From Balneolales bacterium ANBcel1 (GTDB taxonomy: Bacteria; Bacteroidota; Rhodothermia; Balneolales; Natronogracilivirgulaceae), in assembly GCA_029688905.1 (NCBI GenBank), contig JARULB010000002.1, forward strand, positions 479,262-543,261: 64,000 nt of DNA, read 5' to 3'. The notes below the pieces were generated by a model that did not search any database, was not told where the DNA came from, and saw nothing but the letters and a program-made list of their open reading frames with translations. Positions 38,179 through 46,826 of the stretch are shown one piece after another. A program made the translations under genes and the position numbers. Position 1 is the first letter of the stretch; each line of letters opens with the position of its first letter.

Positions 38179-38478
38179 ACATTGACGTTCCAACCCATTA
38201 TCTTCATCCCGAACGAATATCAATTTCGGAGCGATGGAAATTGGCACATACCACTTTTTTGAACCTCTGTGCAACGTTTGAGTAATGAAACGGCGTTCAA
38301 CGTCACAGACGCTCACTGCACTGTTCCGTTCACTGCCAGGGAGCCCTGAACAAAGGGGGCGTTCCATCTCACAGGCACCCGCTACACCCCGGCACAACGT
38401 TTATTCAAAGAATCCTTTGCACCCTGACGCCTTTTTGCCGTAATATCCGCACGAACCATCACTAACCCATTCGCAACA
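38179..38478 (+). other. Intergenic region between menH and menB, with weak promoter candidate
   Basis: This 300-bp gap holds no gene. It separates the coupled menF-menD-menH block from menB. Near its end, TTTG at 38416-38419 and TAATATCC at 38441-38448 are spaced 21 bp apart, a partial match to the Bacteroidota -33/-7 pattern, 30-60 bases upstream of menB. This suggests menB may have its own promoter; the match is weak. menC and menE, often here, are not present. Confidence 0.3.
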
Positions 38479-39306
38479 ATGAACTGGAAGACTGTAAAAG
38501 AGTACGAAGACATCACCTACAAAAAATCCGACGGAATCGCACGGATCGCCTTCAACCGTCCGGAGGTTCGCAACGCGTTCCGGCCCAAAACCATATTTGA
38601 AATGTACGAAGCGTTTGCGGATGCGCGCGAAGACAACAGTATCGGTGTGGTTCTGCTCACCGGCGAAGGACCTGCCAAAGACGGAAAATACGCGTTCTGT
38701 TCCGGCGGTGACCAGAAAATTCGGGGCAATGCCGGATATGTCGGCGACGACGGAGTGCCACGCCTCAATGTACTGGACCTCCAGCGTCTGATCCGCTCCA
38801 TGCCCAAACCGGTGATCGCGCTTGTTGCAGGATATGCGATCGGAGGCGGACATGTGCTGCATGTGATCTGCGATTTGACGATCGCGGCGGAAAACGCGGT
38901 ATTTGGTCAGACCGGACCTAAAGTCGGCAGTTTTGACGGCGGGTTCGGCTCCAGCTACCTGGCCAGTATCGTCGGCCAGAAGAAAGCGCGGGAGATCTGG
39001 TACCTGTGCCGGCAATACAACGCCGAAGAGGCCGAAAAGATGGGGCTGGTCAATAAGGTAGTGCCGCTCGATCAACTGGAAGCCGAAGGTGTGGAGTGGG
39101 CGCAGGAGATCCTGCAAAAGAGCCCGATTGCCATTCGCTGCCTCAAATCCGCATTCAATGCCGATATCGACGGACAGGCGGGCATCCAGGAGCTGGCGGG
39201 CAATGCCACCCTGCTCTACTACATGAGCGAGGAAGGGCAGGAAGGGAAAAACGCCTACGTCGAAAAGCGCAAACCGGATTTCCGGAAATACCCCTGGCTG
39301 CCCTGA
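38479..39306 (+). CDS. menB: 1,4-dihydroxy-2-naphthoyl-CoA synthase
   Basis: MenB closes the naphthoquinone ring from o-succinylbenzoyl-CoA. The 275-residue crotonase-fold protein has the family signatures: [22 protein letters not shown] with the oxyanion-hole glycines, [12 protein letters not shown], and [15 protein letters not shown]. The C-terminus ends [11 protein letters not shown], a MenB-typical closing. It follows menH by 300 bp on the same strand. The acyl-CoA substrate requires MenC and MenE, which must be encoded elsewhere. Confidence 0.96.
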   Translation: MNWKTVKEYEDITYKKSDGIARIAFNRPEVRNAFRPKTIFEMYEAFADAREDNSIGVVLLTGEGPAKDGKYAFCSGGDQKIRGNAGYVGDDGVPRLNVLDLQRLIRSMPKPVIALVAGYAIGGGHVLHVICDLTIAAENAVFGQTGPKVGSFDGGFGSSYLASIVGQKKAREIWYLCRQYNAEEAEKMGLVNKVVPLDQLEAEGVEWAQEILQKSPIAIRCLKSAFNADIDGQAGIQELAGNATLLYYMSEEGQEGKNAYVEKRKPDFRKYPWLP

Positions 39307-39372
39307 TCACCACCCGGCTGCCAAATCCCTGTTCCGGAATCTGTGTAACGTTTAAGGCCGGATTCTGACCGG

Positions 39373-39464
39373 GAATCTGTTTACGATCCCATGCTACAGA
39401 CCGGTTCCGAAGTCCGTGTCAGATTCCATGCTGGGATCCTGTCCATGAACCTGTTTACAATCCC
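39373..39464. repeat. Imperfect 18-bp direct repeat between menB and the amidase gene
   Basis: GAATCTGTTTACGATCCC (39373-39390) recurs as GAACCTGTTTACAATCCC (39447-39464), 74 bases apart, 16 of 18 positions identical. Both lie in the short gap between the convergent 3' ends. Related fragments (GGAATCTG) occur nearby, suggesting an old duplication. No hairpin terminator is obvious here. Confidence 0.4.
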
Positions 39465-39467
39465 GAG

Positions 39468-42400
39468 TTATTGGCCTGTTCCTCCGGAATCTGACCCGTT
39501 TTGTGCTCCGGGGGCGGCCTCCAGGTCCAGGCCAAGATAATGCAACACCCCCCCCAATACCTCGGTGCGCTCGGACGGATCCATTATGGATTCGAACGGA
39601 AACCCGAATGTGACGGCACCGCTGTGCGCCGACCGGAACCCGACTCCCGCACTGAATCCATTATCATCATACCGGATGAGCGTCTCCGGTCCGGATGGTA
39701 TCATTTTGGTCCGGAAAGAGGGTCCCAGCCGGTCTCTGCCGGGTTCGGCATCAGGCCGCGTAACCCGATCCTGTGCAGCATCCACAATACCACCGACGGA
39801 CACAGACACCGATTGACGCGCTCCATCGCCGGAGGGTGACACGGTTTGTCCGGCATCGGGCATGGTCACCTGCCCTCTTTCACCATTGCTGGACGGGTCG
39901 GCTTCGCGGACCGGTTTGGGCACCTCCGTCTCAACCGGCATCGGTTCCCCGTAGGGTTCAAGGGCATCGGGCGCATCCACCCGGTAAAACCGGGAGTCGT
40001 ACTGCGTGTTGAATGTCAACCGGAAACCGGACGGCCAAAGGCGATCGCCTGCCGGCCTGACGGTGCCGGTGCGTGCAGCGTGGCTGGTCACCTCCTGAAA
40101 ACGAAGAGTTTCCCGGATAAAACGCACTCCATCGGGATCATCGGATGCCCGGTTGCCAACATCGGTTCCGACATGGGCTCCGCTGATGAAAAGTCGTCCG
40201 CCGAGTGCCAGGTACCGCTCAAGCTCTTCCCGCATCCGCTGCGGAAACACGGGAAACTCCGGCTCACGGCCCAGCTTATCCTGTTTGGGCCACGGAGTGG
40301 ATTTCTGGTTACCAAGGATCAGAATAACCACGTCAAAATCAGCCGGATCCACCTGTCGCGAACGGACAGAGGCCGCGCTTGCCGACACAAACGGCACCCC
40401 CAGTTCCCTGAGCGATGCCCCGTACACAGCAGGATAATCAAAACTGTTACCGGCAATGATGCGTGTTTCATAATCAGCATGACTCGCGCCATGTCCGGGC
40501 GCGTCATTGGTGCGCCACTCCGACTCCGGATCAAAATCGTATTGCTCTCCTGTGAAGTGGATATCGTATCGATCGGGAACTCCGGAATCCAGAAAATTGG
40601 CAAATCCGCTGAAGCCCGGCTCATCCACAATGGCCGGTCCCGAAACCCGTTCAAAGCCGTTGACAATCAGAACCGGCCGGCGCAGCTCGCCGCTAACCAT
40701 GGCAGAAAGGGTCTCCGAAGGAAAGCTTTTACCTCCCTCATTCGCGGCGACCACTTTAAACCGGTACATCACACCCGGTTCCAGTCCGGTAAACTGGTAC
40801 GATGCCTCCGTGGTGATGCGCCCGGCGTCGAACGGCTCATCCCCCCGCTTCTTGTACACAATGTAACGATCGGGGATTGCGGTCGCTTCCAGGGAATCCC
40901 TGACCGGGTTCCAGCGCAGCTCCAGGTCACTCCCGCCCAGCGGTTTAATCCGGAAGTGGCTGACCGGCAGCGGCTGCACGACATAGTCCAGCTGATACCG
41001 GTGCGACAGATAGCGCAGCATGGAGATGTAGATGGCACGACTCACATCAAAACGGAAACGGGGATCCTGGGCAAACTGCATATCCAGGAAGTTCTGGTGG
41101 GACAGCAGCTCCAGCAACGCGGCCGGTGTATTGGGCCGTACCGCTTCGCTGTACATGCGGTTGAAGAGATGACGGCGGTTCCAGGCAGGGTCCCAGCTCC
41201 GGCGCAACTCTTCCACAATTCCGGTCTGCAGGATGTCGGCATAATCGCGGTTGGCCAGCCGCGATATTTTGTCGGGGTACTCCCTGAGGGAATCGCCGTC
41301 TTCGATGCTGTAGATCATCAATGTGCCTACAACGGTATCGTTGCGGGTGATGCCGGCATCGGTATGAAAAGCCAGTGAAAGATCAATCGGTATACCCAGT
41401 CCGCGTGTCTCCCGCGCGGCGTTCGGGCCAAAAGGGGCACCCATCAGATAGTTGACCCACTCGCCCCGGCCCCGGAAATCATCAACAACATCGGATCGTC
41501 CGCCGGTAGTGCCGTACACCAGGGAATCCGGCATTCCGGCGTACTGCATGTAATACCGCGCCGCTTCGAGATACCGGGCCCGGCCACTCACCTCACCATC
41601 GCGGGCCACCGAACCCATCCCCCCGCCAAAACGAACGGCATCGGCTGTGATGACTCTCGCACGCCGGCCGGCATCCGCATCGTCGTCTGCAGGTCCCGTC
41701 AGCACCACCTGCCCCTTGCCGGGGTTGACGCCTTCCTCAAACTCAAAATGCCCCAGATAGATCCAGGTTCCTCCTCCAATGGCCTGATTGACCGTGAACT
41801 CGGTCTGCCCTCCCCGGTGATAGACCGTATACCGGGCACGGTCGGACGAAACGGGTCGCGAAGCGAAGGAGATATACACCGCGTATTCCCCAGCTTCCGG
41901 GATATCGGGAATCCATGTCATGGTGGCGGTGCCGTTTTCTCCGGTGTAAAAGTACCGGCCCTGCCGGAAGGGGTTCTCCCCATCGCCGTAGGGCGGCGAC
42001 CCGATCGCGAAACCTGGCGTAGCGTATTGCCAGTCGCCTTCGATATCCACCCGGCTGTTGCCTGATGAGCCGTCGAAATCCACAATAACTTCATTGGTCT
42101 GCGTATCGCGCTCCCGCGGCGACCAGACATACGCTCCGGCATTCTCCAGCATCGGTATCAGATACGGGAGGGTGAAAGCCATCGGGAGCAGATCTTCCAC
42201 GGTTTGAAACAGCCTCGGGCGCTGCCACTCCCAGCGCTCCATTTGCTGATTATAGTGCCAGCCATGGCTGTGCCAGAGAGCAATCTGGCGCCCTTCCAGT
42301 CCATGCCGTGGGATCAGGTGCCGGCCTTCGCGGTGTACCACCGGCCTGGGCCGGAGCTTGTCGGCGTAGGGCATCCGCTGAAAGTCGTAGTGCTCGGGGG

Positions 42401-42866
42401 ATTCCCGGAAATAATTGGGTATCAACGATTCGACCGGCTCACCCAGAGTCAGGATTCGGATGCGGTAGTCACGGTACCGGTCGGGCAGCAGACGCGAAAA
42501 AATCCGGTACAAGGCCTGAGTATCCGCCTCGCGCCAGGGCACATACGAAAAACGGTCATTCATGTACACGTTCAGCGTCATCTCCTTGTCGTACAGAGAA
42601 ATACTGTCGGCAAATACGGCTGTCGGAAGTAAAACCGGCTCCTTTGTTTCGTAAAGCTCCTCAATCAGAAGCCGTACCGCGGCATGGACCTCTTCGGTGC
42701 GCGGATCGTCGATCTCGGGCTCGGGGGGAATTACCGGTTCGGGAGTCCGGCACGACTGTAACAGCAACAGCAGGATTCCGGCAGCGGCCAAATACCGGCT
42801 ACAGCCTGCTATTTGCATCCGCATGGGACTCTCCGGGGATGGGGAAGATCTCTTCATTGATTTCAA
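39468..42866 (-). CDS. Large lipoprotein with amidase-like, golvesin-like and FnIII regions
   Basis: The 1132-residue protein has a lipoprotein signal with lipobox LLQSC and modified Cys39. Residues about 185-205 (LWHSHGWHYN) and about 495-510 (DLSLAFHTDAG), plus LLELLSHQNFLDMQFAQDPRF, resemble N-acetylmuramoyl-L-alanine amidase motifs, split by an inserted domain. That insert (about 270-420, with GDWQYATPGF and YFYTGENGTATMTWIPDIPEAG-type strands) resembles a golvesin/xanthan-lyase C-terminal domain. An FnIII domain follows (about 650-740: PGVMYRFKVVAANEGG), then an alpha/beta region with FDVVILILGNQ and GGRLFISGAH. It probably acts on cell-wall or polysaccharide substrates at the outer envelope. 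It is 38 bp after the TlpA-like gene. Domain calls are by eye. Confidence 0.7.
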   Translation of the reverse strand: MKSMKRSSPSPESPMRMQIAGCSRYLAAAGILLLLLQSCRTPEPVIPPEPEIDDPRTEEVHAAVRLLIEELYETKEPVLLPTAVFADSISLYDKEMTLNVYMNDRFSYVPWREADTQALYRIFSRLLPDRYRDYRIRILTLGEPVESLIPNYFRESPEHYDFQRMPYADKLRPRPVVHREGRHLIPRHGLEGRQIALWHSHGWHYNQQMERWEWQRPRLFQTVEDLLPMAFTLPYLIPMLENAGAYVWSPRERDTQTNEVIVDFDGSSGNSRVDIEGDWQYATPGFAIGSPPYGDGENPFRQGRYFYTGENGTATMTWIPDIPEAGEYAVYISFASRPVSSDRARYTVYHRGGQTEFTVNQAIGGGTWIYLGHFEFEEGVNPGKGQVVLTGPADDDADAGRRARVITADAVRFGGGMGSVARDGEVSGRARYLEAARYYMQYAGMPDSLVYGTTGGRSDVVDDFRGRGEWVNYLMGAPFGPNAARETRGLGIPIDLSLAFHTDAGITRNDTVVGTLMIYSIEDGDSLREYPDKISRLANRDYADILQTGIVEELRRSWDPAWNRRHLFNRMYSEAVRPNTPAALLELLSHQNFLDMQFAQDPRFRFDVSRAIYISMLRYLSHRYQLDYVVQPLPVSHFRIKPLGGSDLELRWNPVRDSLEATAIPDRYIVYKKRGDEPFDAGRITTEASYQFTGLEPGVMYRFKVVAANEGGKSFPSETLSAMVSGELRRPVLIVNGFERVSGPAIVDEPGFSGFANFLDSGVPDRYDIHFTGEQYDFDPESEWRTNDAPGHGASHADYETRIIAGNSFDYPAVYGASLRELGVPFVSASAASVRSRQVDPADFDVVILILGNQKSTPWPKQDKLGREPEFPVFPQRMREELERYLALGGRLFISGAHVGTDVGNRASDDPDGVRFIRETLRFQEVTSHAARTGTVRPAGDRLWPSGFRLTFNTQYDSRFYRVDAPDALEPYGEPMPVETEVPKPVREADPSSNGERGQVTMPDAGQTVSPSGDGARQSVSVSVGGIVDAAQDRVTRPDAEPGRDRLGPSFRTKMIPSGPETLIRYDDNGFSAGVGFRSAHSGAVTFGFPFESIMDPSERTEVLGGVLHYLGLDLEAAPGAQNGSDSGGTGQ

Positions 42867-42904
42867 AAAAAGTGCACGTATACAAATAATTATGAGTTTC
42901 GGGT

Positions 42905-43489
42905 CTATTCGATCAGCTGGAGAACCGCATCCTCCAACTGGTCATATTCAAGATAGCCGGGAGCATAGAACCGGATATACCCTTCCTCGTCGAGGATGTA
43001 GGTGGTCGGGATCACACTCAGCGGTCCGTACAGCTCCTGCACGGTGCCGTCATCCAGCGGAACCGGATAATTGATGCCGAACTCCCTGGCAAAACCGGAA
43101 ACGGACTGACGGGCTCCGTTCTCGTCGATGGAGACTCCGATCACCTGCACACCCGAATCTCCGAACTGCTCCTGCAAGCGGATAAGCGCAGGGACTTCAT
43201 CCCGGCAGGGCGGACACCAGGTCGCCCAAATATTCAGCACCACAATGTTCCCCCGGAACTCTTCAAGCGTTACGGTGTTGCCTTCAAAATCCGGCAACCC
43301 GAAATCGGGCCCCTTGTAATCGCGGGTAGCGGGAAACACTTCGGCGGGCCTCCATCCTGGCGAATCCTGCGGTACATCCCTGCCGGCAGCTTCGAAAGGA
43401 ATAGCACTCACGGACATGACCGGAGACACAATAAGATACAACACCGCAATTAAAAGCAGGCCGGCGGTGGATATGATTGGCAAACGCAT
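42905..43489 (-). CDS. TlpA/ResA-type thiol-disulfide oxidoreductase
   Basis: This exported thioredoxin-fold protein starts at an ATG at 43489 (194 residues, MRLPIISTAGLLLIAVLYLIV), an uncleaved or cleaved membrane segment that anchors or exports it. An ATG at 43522 would add 11 residues. The redox motif is WCPPC in NIWATWCPPCRDE, and the family cis-proline is in SVIPTTYILD. Such proteins reduce cytochrome c apoproteins or other periplasmic disulfides. It is upstream of the amidase-like lipoprotein by 38 bp, probably in the same transcript, and divergent from fetA. The substrate is not known. Confidence 0.88.
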   Translation of the reverse strand: MRLPIISTAGLLLIAVLYLIVSPVMSVSAIPFEAAGRDVPQDSPGWRPAEVFPATRDYKGPDFGLPDFEGNTVTLEEFRGNIVVLNIWATWCPPCRDEVPALIRLQEQFGDSGVQVIGVSIDENGARQSVSGFAREFGINYPVPLDDGTVQELYGPLSVIPTTYILDEEGYIRFYAPGYLEYDQLEDAVLQLIE

Positions 43490-43548
43490 CCGAATACTCC
43501 TATTTTGAGATGATAACAACATGATACAAATACCGAAACACTTTCGGA

Positions 43549-44226
43549 ATGCTAATTGCGCGTAACCTGGTCCGCAGCATTGATGGAAAATCCATCTGGT
43601 CCGGACTCACTTTGAAACTTGAAGAGGGGGAGCGGCTGGCGCTGCGGGGCCCTTCGGGATCCGGAAAAACCCTGCTGATGCGATCGCTGGTCGGGCTGGA
43701 TGCTCTCGATGAAGGCGAAATCACCTACCGAGGCACTCCTCTGCCGTCGTGGCACCTTCCCGAATACCGCAGACTCGTACGGTACATCCCGCAGGATGCG
43801 GCATTCGTTTCAGGAAAGGTCAGTGACTCCATCAACCTGTTCTTCACCTTTCGGGCCAACCGCGACCTGAAACCCGATCCCGACCGCATCCTCTTCCTGC
43901 TCAAAATGCTCGATTTGCCGGAATCCTTCCTTGACAAAACGGCCTAACGGCTGTCTGGCGGAGAAAAGCAGGTAGTCGCACTGCTGCGGTCCCTGCTGCT
44001 CGAGCCCGAAATCCTTTTGCTGGATGAGCCCACGTCCAATATGGATGCCGAAATGGTCTCCAGGGCCGAGGACCTGGTCAACCTCTGGTACTACGACAAC
44101 GAAAAGCGAAGCCTGATATGGACCAGCCACGACAGCCTGCAGCTCGACCGCATGACCTCCGGCTCGCTGACTCTCCAGCCGGTAACGGCCACCGGCACAG
44201 TGACACCCCTTCCACAGAACCCATGA
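43549..44226 (+). pseudogene. fetA: FetA-like ABC ATPase with in-frame stop codon
   Basis: The reading frame encodes a complete 225-codon ABC ATPase interrupted by one TAA at 43945-43947. Before it: MLIARNLVRSIDGKS, Walker A GPSGSGKT (residues 34-41) and the Q-loop region YIPQDAAF. After it, in the same frame, come the signature RLSGGEKQ, Walker [13 protein letters not shown] and the H-loop TSHD, ending at 44226. The stop sits one codon before the signature motif. A single base change from CAA, GAA or AAA would restore the frame. The FetB-like permease follows 10 bp later, so the pair would export iron. It may be a true loss, a sequencing error or, less likely, readthrough. A re-initiated C-terminal fragment could not bind ATP alone. 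Confidence 0.8.
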
Positions 44227-44236
44227 CCTGCCCGCC

Positions 44237-45040
44237 TTGGAAAACGAAACCTATCTTGTTATAACCAATTTTCAGCTCGCGCTGGCGGCACTCCTGCTGC
44301 TGGTAAACATCGGCCTGTCTGTTGCCCTGCGCCTGGGTCTGGCCCGTGACCTGCTTATCGGAGCGGCTCGTATGACCGTCCAGCTGATTCTCATCGGCTT
44401 GATTCTGGAATGGGTTTTTCAGACCCGGCAGCCGCTGGTCATCCTCCTGATGGCGGTCATCATGGCCACTCTGGCGGGAATCGCAGCAGTTAACCGGACC
44501 AGCCGGCGGTTTCCCGGGATTTTCTGGAACAGCCTGGTCACCATCGGCACCAGCGCCTTTCTGGTAACGGGAGCGGCGATAACGGGGATCCTGAATGTCA
44601 CCCCGTGGTACGATCCCCAGTACCTCATCCCCCTGCTCGGCATGGTCCTGGGCAATGCACTCACCGGCATATCCCTGGGGCTGGACCGGATGATGGAGGG
44701 ATGCGTCAACAACCGGAACTGGATTGAAACCATGCTGTCACACGGGGCCAGCCGCTGGGAAGCCGCACACGAGCAGATCCGCGAGGCACTTCGCACCGGC
44801 ATGATCCCGACCGTCAACGCCATGATGATCATGGGCATTGTGAGCCTTCCCGGCATGATGACCGGGCAGATTCTCGCAGGGGCGGCTCCGATGGACGCGG
44901 TTCGCTACCAGATGGTCATCATGTTCATGATTGCCGCATGCACCGCCCTGGCGACACTCGGAGTCGTACTGCTCGCCTTTCGTGTGCTGTTCTCCGAAGA
45001 CCATCGGCTGCTGGAATCCAAAATCACAAAAAAGCGGTGA
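44237..45040 (+). CDS. fetB: FetB/YbbM-family ABC exporter permease
   Basis: The 267-residue protein is almost entirely hydrophobic, with about seven predicted helices, and fits the UPF0014/FetB family: LRLGLARDLLIGAARMTVQLILIG near the start, LGMVLGNALTGISLGLDRM, and MIMGIVSLPGMMTGQILAG near the end. In E. coli FetAB exports iron and protects from iron-linked oxidative stress. The start is TTG at 44237 (protein MENETYLV), 10 bp after the FetA stop. With fetA interrupted, this permease may lack its ATPase partner unless another subunit serves it. The permease itself is intact. Confidence 0.88.
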   Translation: MENETYLVITNFQLALAALLLLVNIGLSVALRLGLARDLLIGAARMTVQLILIGLILEWVFQTRQPLVILLMAVIMATLAGIAAVNRTSRRFPGIFWNSLVTIGTSAFLVTGAAITGILNVTPWYDPQYLIPLLGMVLGNALTGISLGLDRMMEGCVNNRNWIETMLSHGASRWEAAHEQIREALRTGMIPTVNAMMIMGIVSLPGMMTGQILAGAAPMDAVRYQMVIMFMIAACTALATLGVVLLAFRVLFSEDHRLLESKITKKR

Positions 45041-45147
45041 GACGTACGGTGCTTGTGTTGTTCACAGCAGCGGTGTACCATTCTTTGGAAACGGAAAAAG
45101 GTGTTTTCTTCGGTATTTGTCAACAGTGATAACCGTGGTGAGAACCA

Positions 45148-46008
45148 CTACTCGTTCGGAACCCCAAGATGATTGACCAGCTCCTCGCACTCCCGGATAA
45201 CCTTCCTGATACGCCCGTCGGTCAAGCCCATCTGCTCCAGCAAGTCGATCCGCTCCAGCACCTTTCGGCATAATACCACGCCTTTTTCCAGCAGAAACGT
45301 TTTCTCTTTGTTTTGCAAAGTACTCAAGCTGGTTACCGGGTGCAGCCCGGCGCGTCCGATCCGCTCCTTCAAATTGTTTTTCTCGGGATAATCCCACCCC
45401 AGCATCACCAGACCGGAGCAGGTTCCGTACTGAATCGCGTCTTTGGTAAAACGGGTATTGGTGACAATCCAGCCCTCATATTCTTCGAAACGGGTCTGTT
45501 CGTTCTCTTTTCTGCCGATGACCACATCCCGAAACCGGGAATGAATATACAGCGGCACCTTAACATCGCATTTGACCCCGGGGCGATTGTGATACTTGCA
45601 CTCAACGACAATCAGTTTTCCGTTCTTACTGGCCATAACGTCAATTTCGTGGGTCACACACCGACCCGGCACGGTCACCCCTACCTCTGCGCGAAACCCC
45701 TGTTGTTCCAGGATGGCCCCCACGAACTGCTCAAAGGGGTAACCGGATGGCCCCAGTTCCATTATCGCCTTTTTCAGCTTGTAACGGGCTGCTTTGGGAC
45801 GGGATTTTTTTCTGAGGATGGCGTAGGCCTTGCGATAGATTTTGCCCGTACCTATTCCGTCGTACAGCACTTCCTGCACTTCACCAACCACCTCGTCAAT
45901 CTGACGCCCGGTGGCCCCCGACCGCTCCAGTGACGTGCGCAATTTTTCCTCCGAGAAAGGTACCTCCTCGCCGGATGCCTTGGTTATTTTGATGGTTTTA
46001 CGAGTCAT
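45148..46008 (-). CDS. ATP-cone plus PD-(D/E)XK nuclease fusion
   Basis: The 286-residue protein joins two modules. The N-terminus (about 1-90, ITKASGEEVPFSEEKLRTSLERSG, then AYAILRKKSR) is an ATP-cone, the nucleotide-sensing domain known from ribonucleotide reductases and NrdR. The middle is a restriction-endonuclease fold: YPFEQFVGAIL with E93, HEID with D123, then E136-C-K138 in VVECKYH, which together fit E-D-ExK. VTNTRFTKDAI is the Mrr-like strand after the core. The C-terminus (about 210-286) is helical. No methylase or partner gene is adjacent, so a classical restriction system is unlikely. A nuclease gated by ATP/dATP level is an inference. Cytoplasmic. Confidence 0.8.
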   Translation of the reverse strand: MTRKTIKITKASGEEVPFSEEKLRTSLERSGATGRQIDEVVGEVQEVLYDGIGTGKIYRKAYAILRKKSRPKAARYKLKKAIMELGPSGYPFEQFVGAILEQQGFRAEVGVTVPGRCVTHEIDVMASKNGKLIVVECKYHNRPGVKCDVKVPLYIHSRFRDVVIGRKENEQTRFEEYEGWIVTNTRFTKDAIQYGTCSGLVMLGWDYPEKNNLKERIGRAGLHPVTSLSTLQNKEKTFLLEKGVVLCRKVLERIDLLEQMGLTDGRIRKVIRECEELVNHLGVPNE

Positions 46009-46120
46009 TTTATTCTGATGATTGTGCGGGTCAATCGCTTACTCCATACCGGGCTTGAGTTTTCCGAATCGAATGAATGGCCCTGCTGACCGCTCCGTTT
46101 TTTCAAAGTGAACGCTTTAT

Positions 46121-46145
46121 TATCTTTGGCGGATGTGTATCTTTG
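46121..46145 (+). promoter_or_regulatory. Doubled TAnnTTTG promoter-like boxes
   Basis: TATCTTTG occurs at 46121-46128 and again at 46138-46145; both match the Bacteroidota -7 consensus TAnnTTTG exactly. The second has a TTTA at 46116-46119, about 18 bases upstream, as a weak -33 partner. They lie in the divergent gap upstream of the small membrane protein gene at 46267, and would give a leader of about 115 bases. Only the consensus match supports the call. Confidence 0.35.
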
Positions 46146-46266
46146 TTTGCCATCCGGTTTGAGGCAAGGTATTAACCGGCGCCTATACTACCAAGTTTTT
46201 TCATCCGGTACAAATCGTGCAGCACGTGTTCATTACGGCCACCTAAACAATCAAGTCATAATCCCA

Positions 46267-46626
46267 ATGGCAAGAAAAACCAAAGCCTCCATTACCATCA
46301 CGGTTTTCATCCTGTTGTTCCTGCTCAACATTCTGCTGCAAATGCTGTTGTCCGGCGAACCGCTCGGAAGCTATTTTATCGAGGTATTCACTACGCCCCT
46401 TGGCTTCTTCAACCTGATTGCAGCAATCGTAGTGTGGTTTGTCAATTACTTTGTGAGTCCGCTGGCTTTCTATCTCATCGGTTTCGTGATCGCCCTCGAG
46501 TTTCTTGTGCTTCCGCTGATGGTGCGATACGGCTATCTGACCTTCAAACCGAATCTCTTCGTATCGGTTCTGGGCGCTTTCTATATCTGGCTGTTCTTTC
46601 GGATTATGGGCGTCATTTTCGGATGA
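46267..46626 (+). CDS. Small membrane protein of unknown function
   Basis: The ATG at 46267 gives 119 residues beginning MARKTKASITIT. Three to four hydrophobic segments are visible: ITVFILLFLLNILLQMLL, FFNLIAAIVVWFVNYFV, LAFYLIGFVIALEFLVLPLMV and LFVSVLGAFYIWLFF. A frame extension to 46108 is open but gives an unlikely N-terminus. I do not recognise the family. Two TAnnTTTG boxes lie upstream. It is divergent from the ATP-cone nuclease gene and is followed by 200 bp without a gene before the HhH-GPD gene. Confidence 0.7.
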   Translation: MARKTKASITITVFILLFLLNILLQMLLSGEPLGSYFIEVFTTPLGFFNLIAAIVVWFVNYFVSPLAFYLIGFVIALEFLVLPLMVRYGYLTFKPNLFVSVLGAFYIWLFFRIMGVIFG

Positions 46627-46826
46627 TGACACCCGGCCCCGGATACCCGGATTCCGGCCCGGAGCGATCGGCCTTCCAACCCGGCAGGGCCGTTTACACC
46701 GATCCGGACCGATGAAACCGGCGATTTCAGCACAGCACTCACACCAGACGAACGAACAACGTCCGCTGCTTTCGTAATCCGCCGCAGACGCTAACGGCAC
46801 CGAACCATCAGCACACCAACGGCAAC

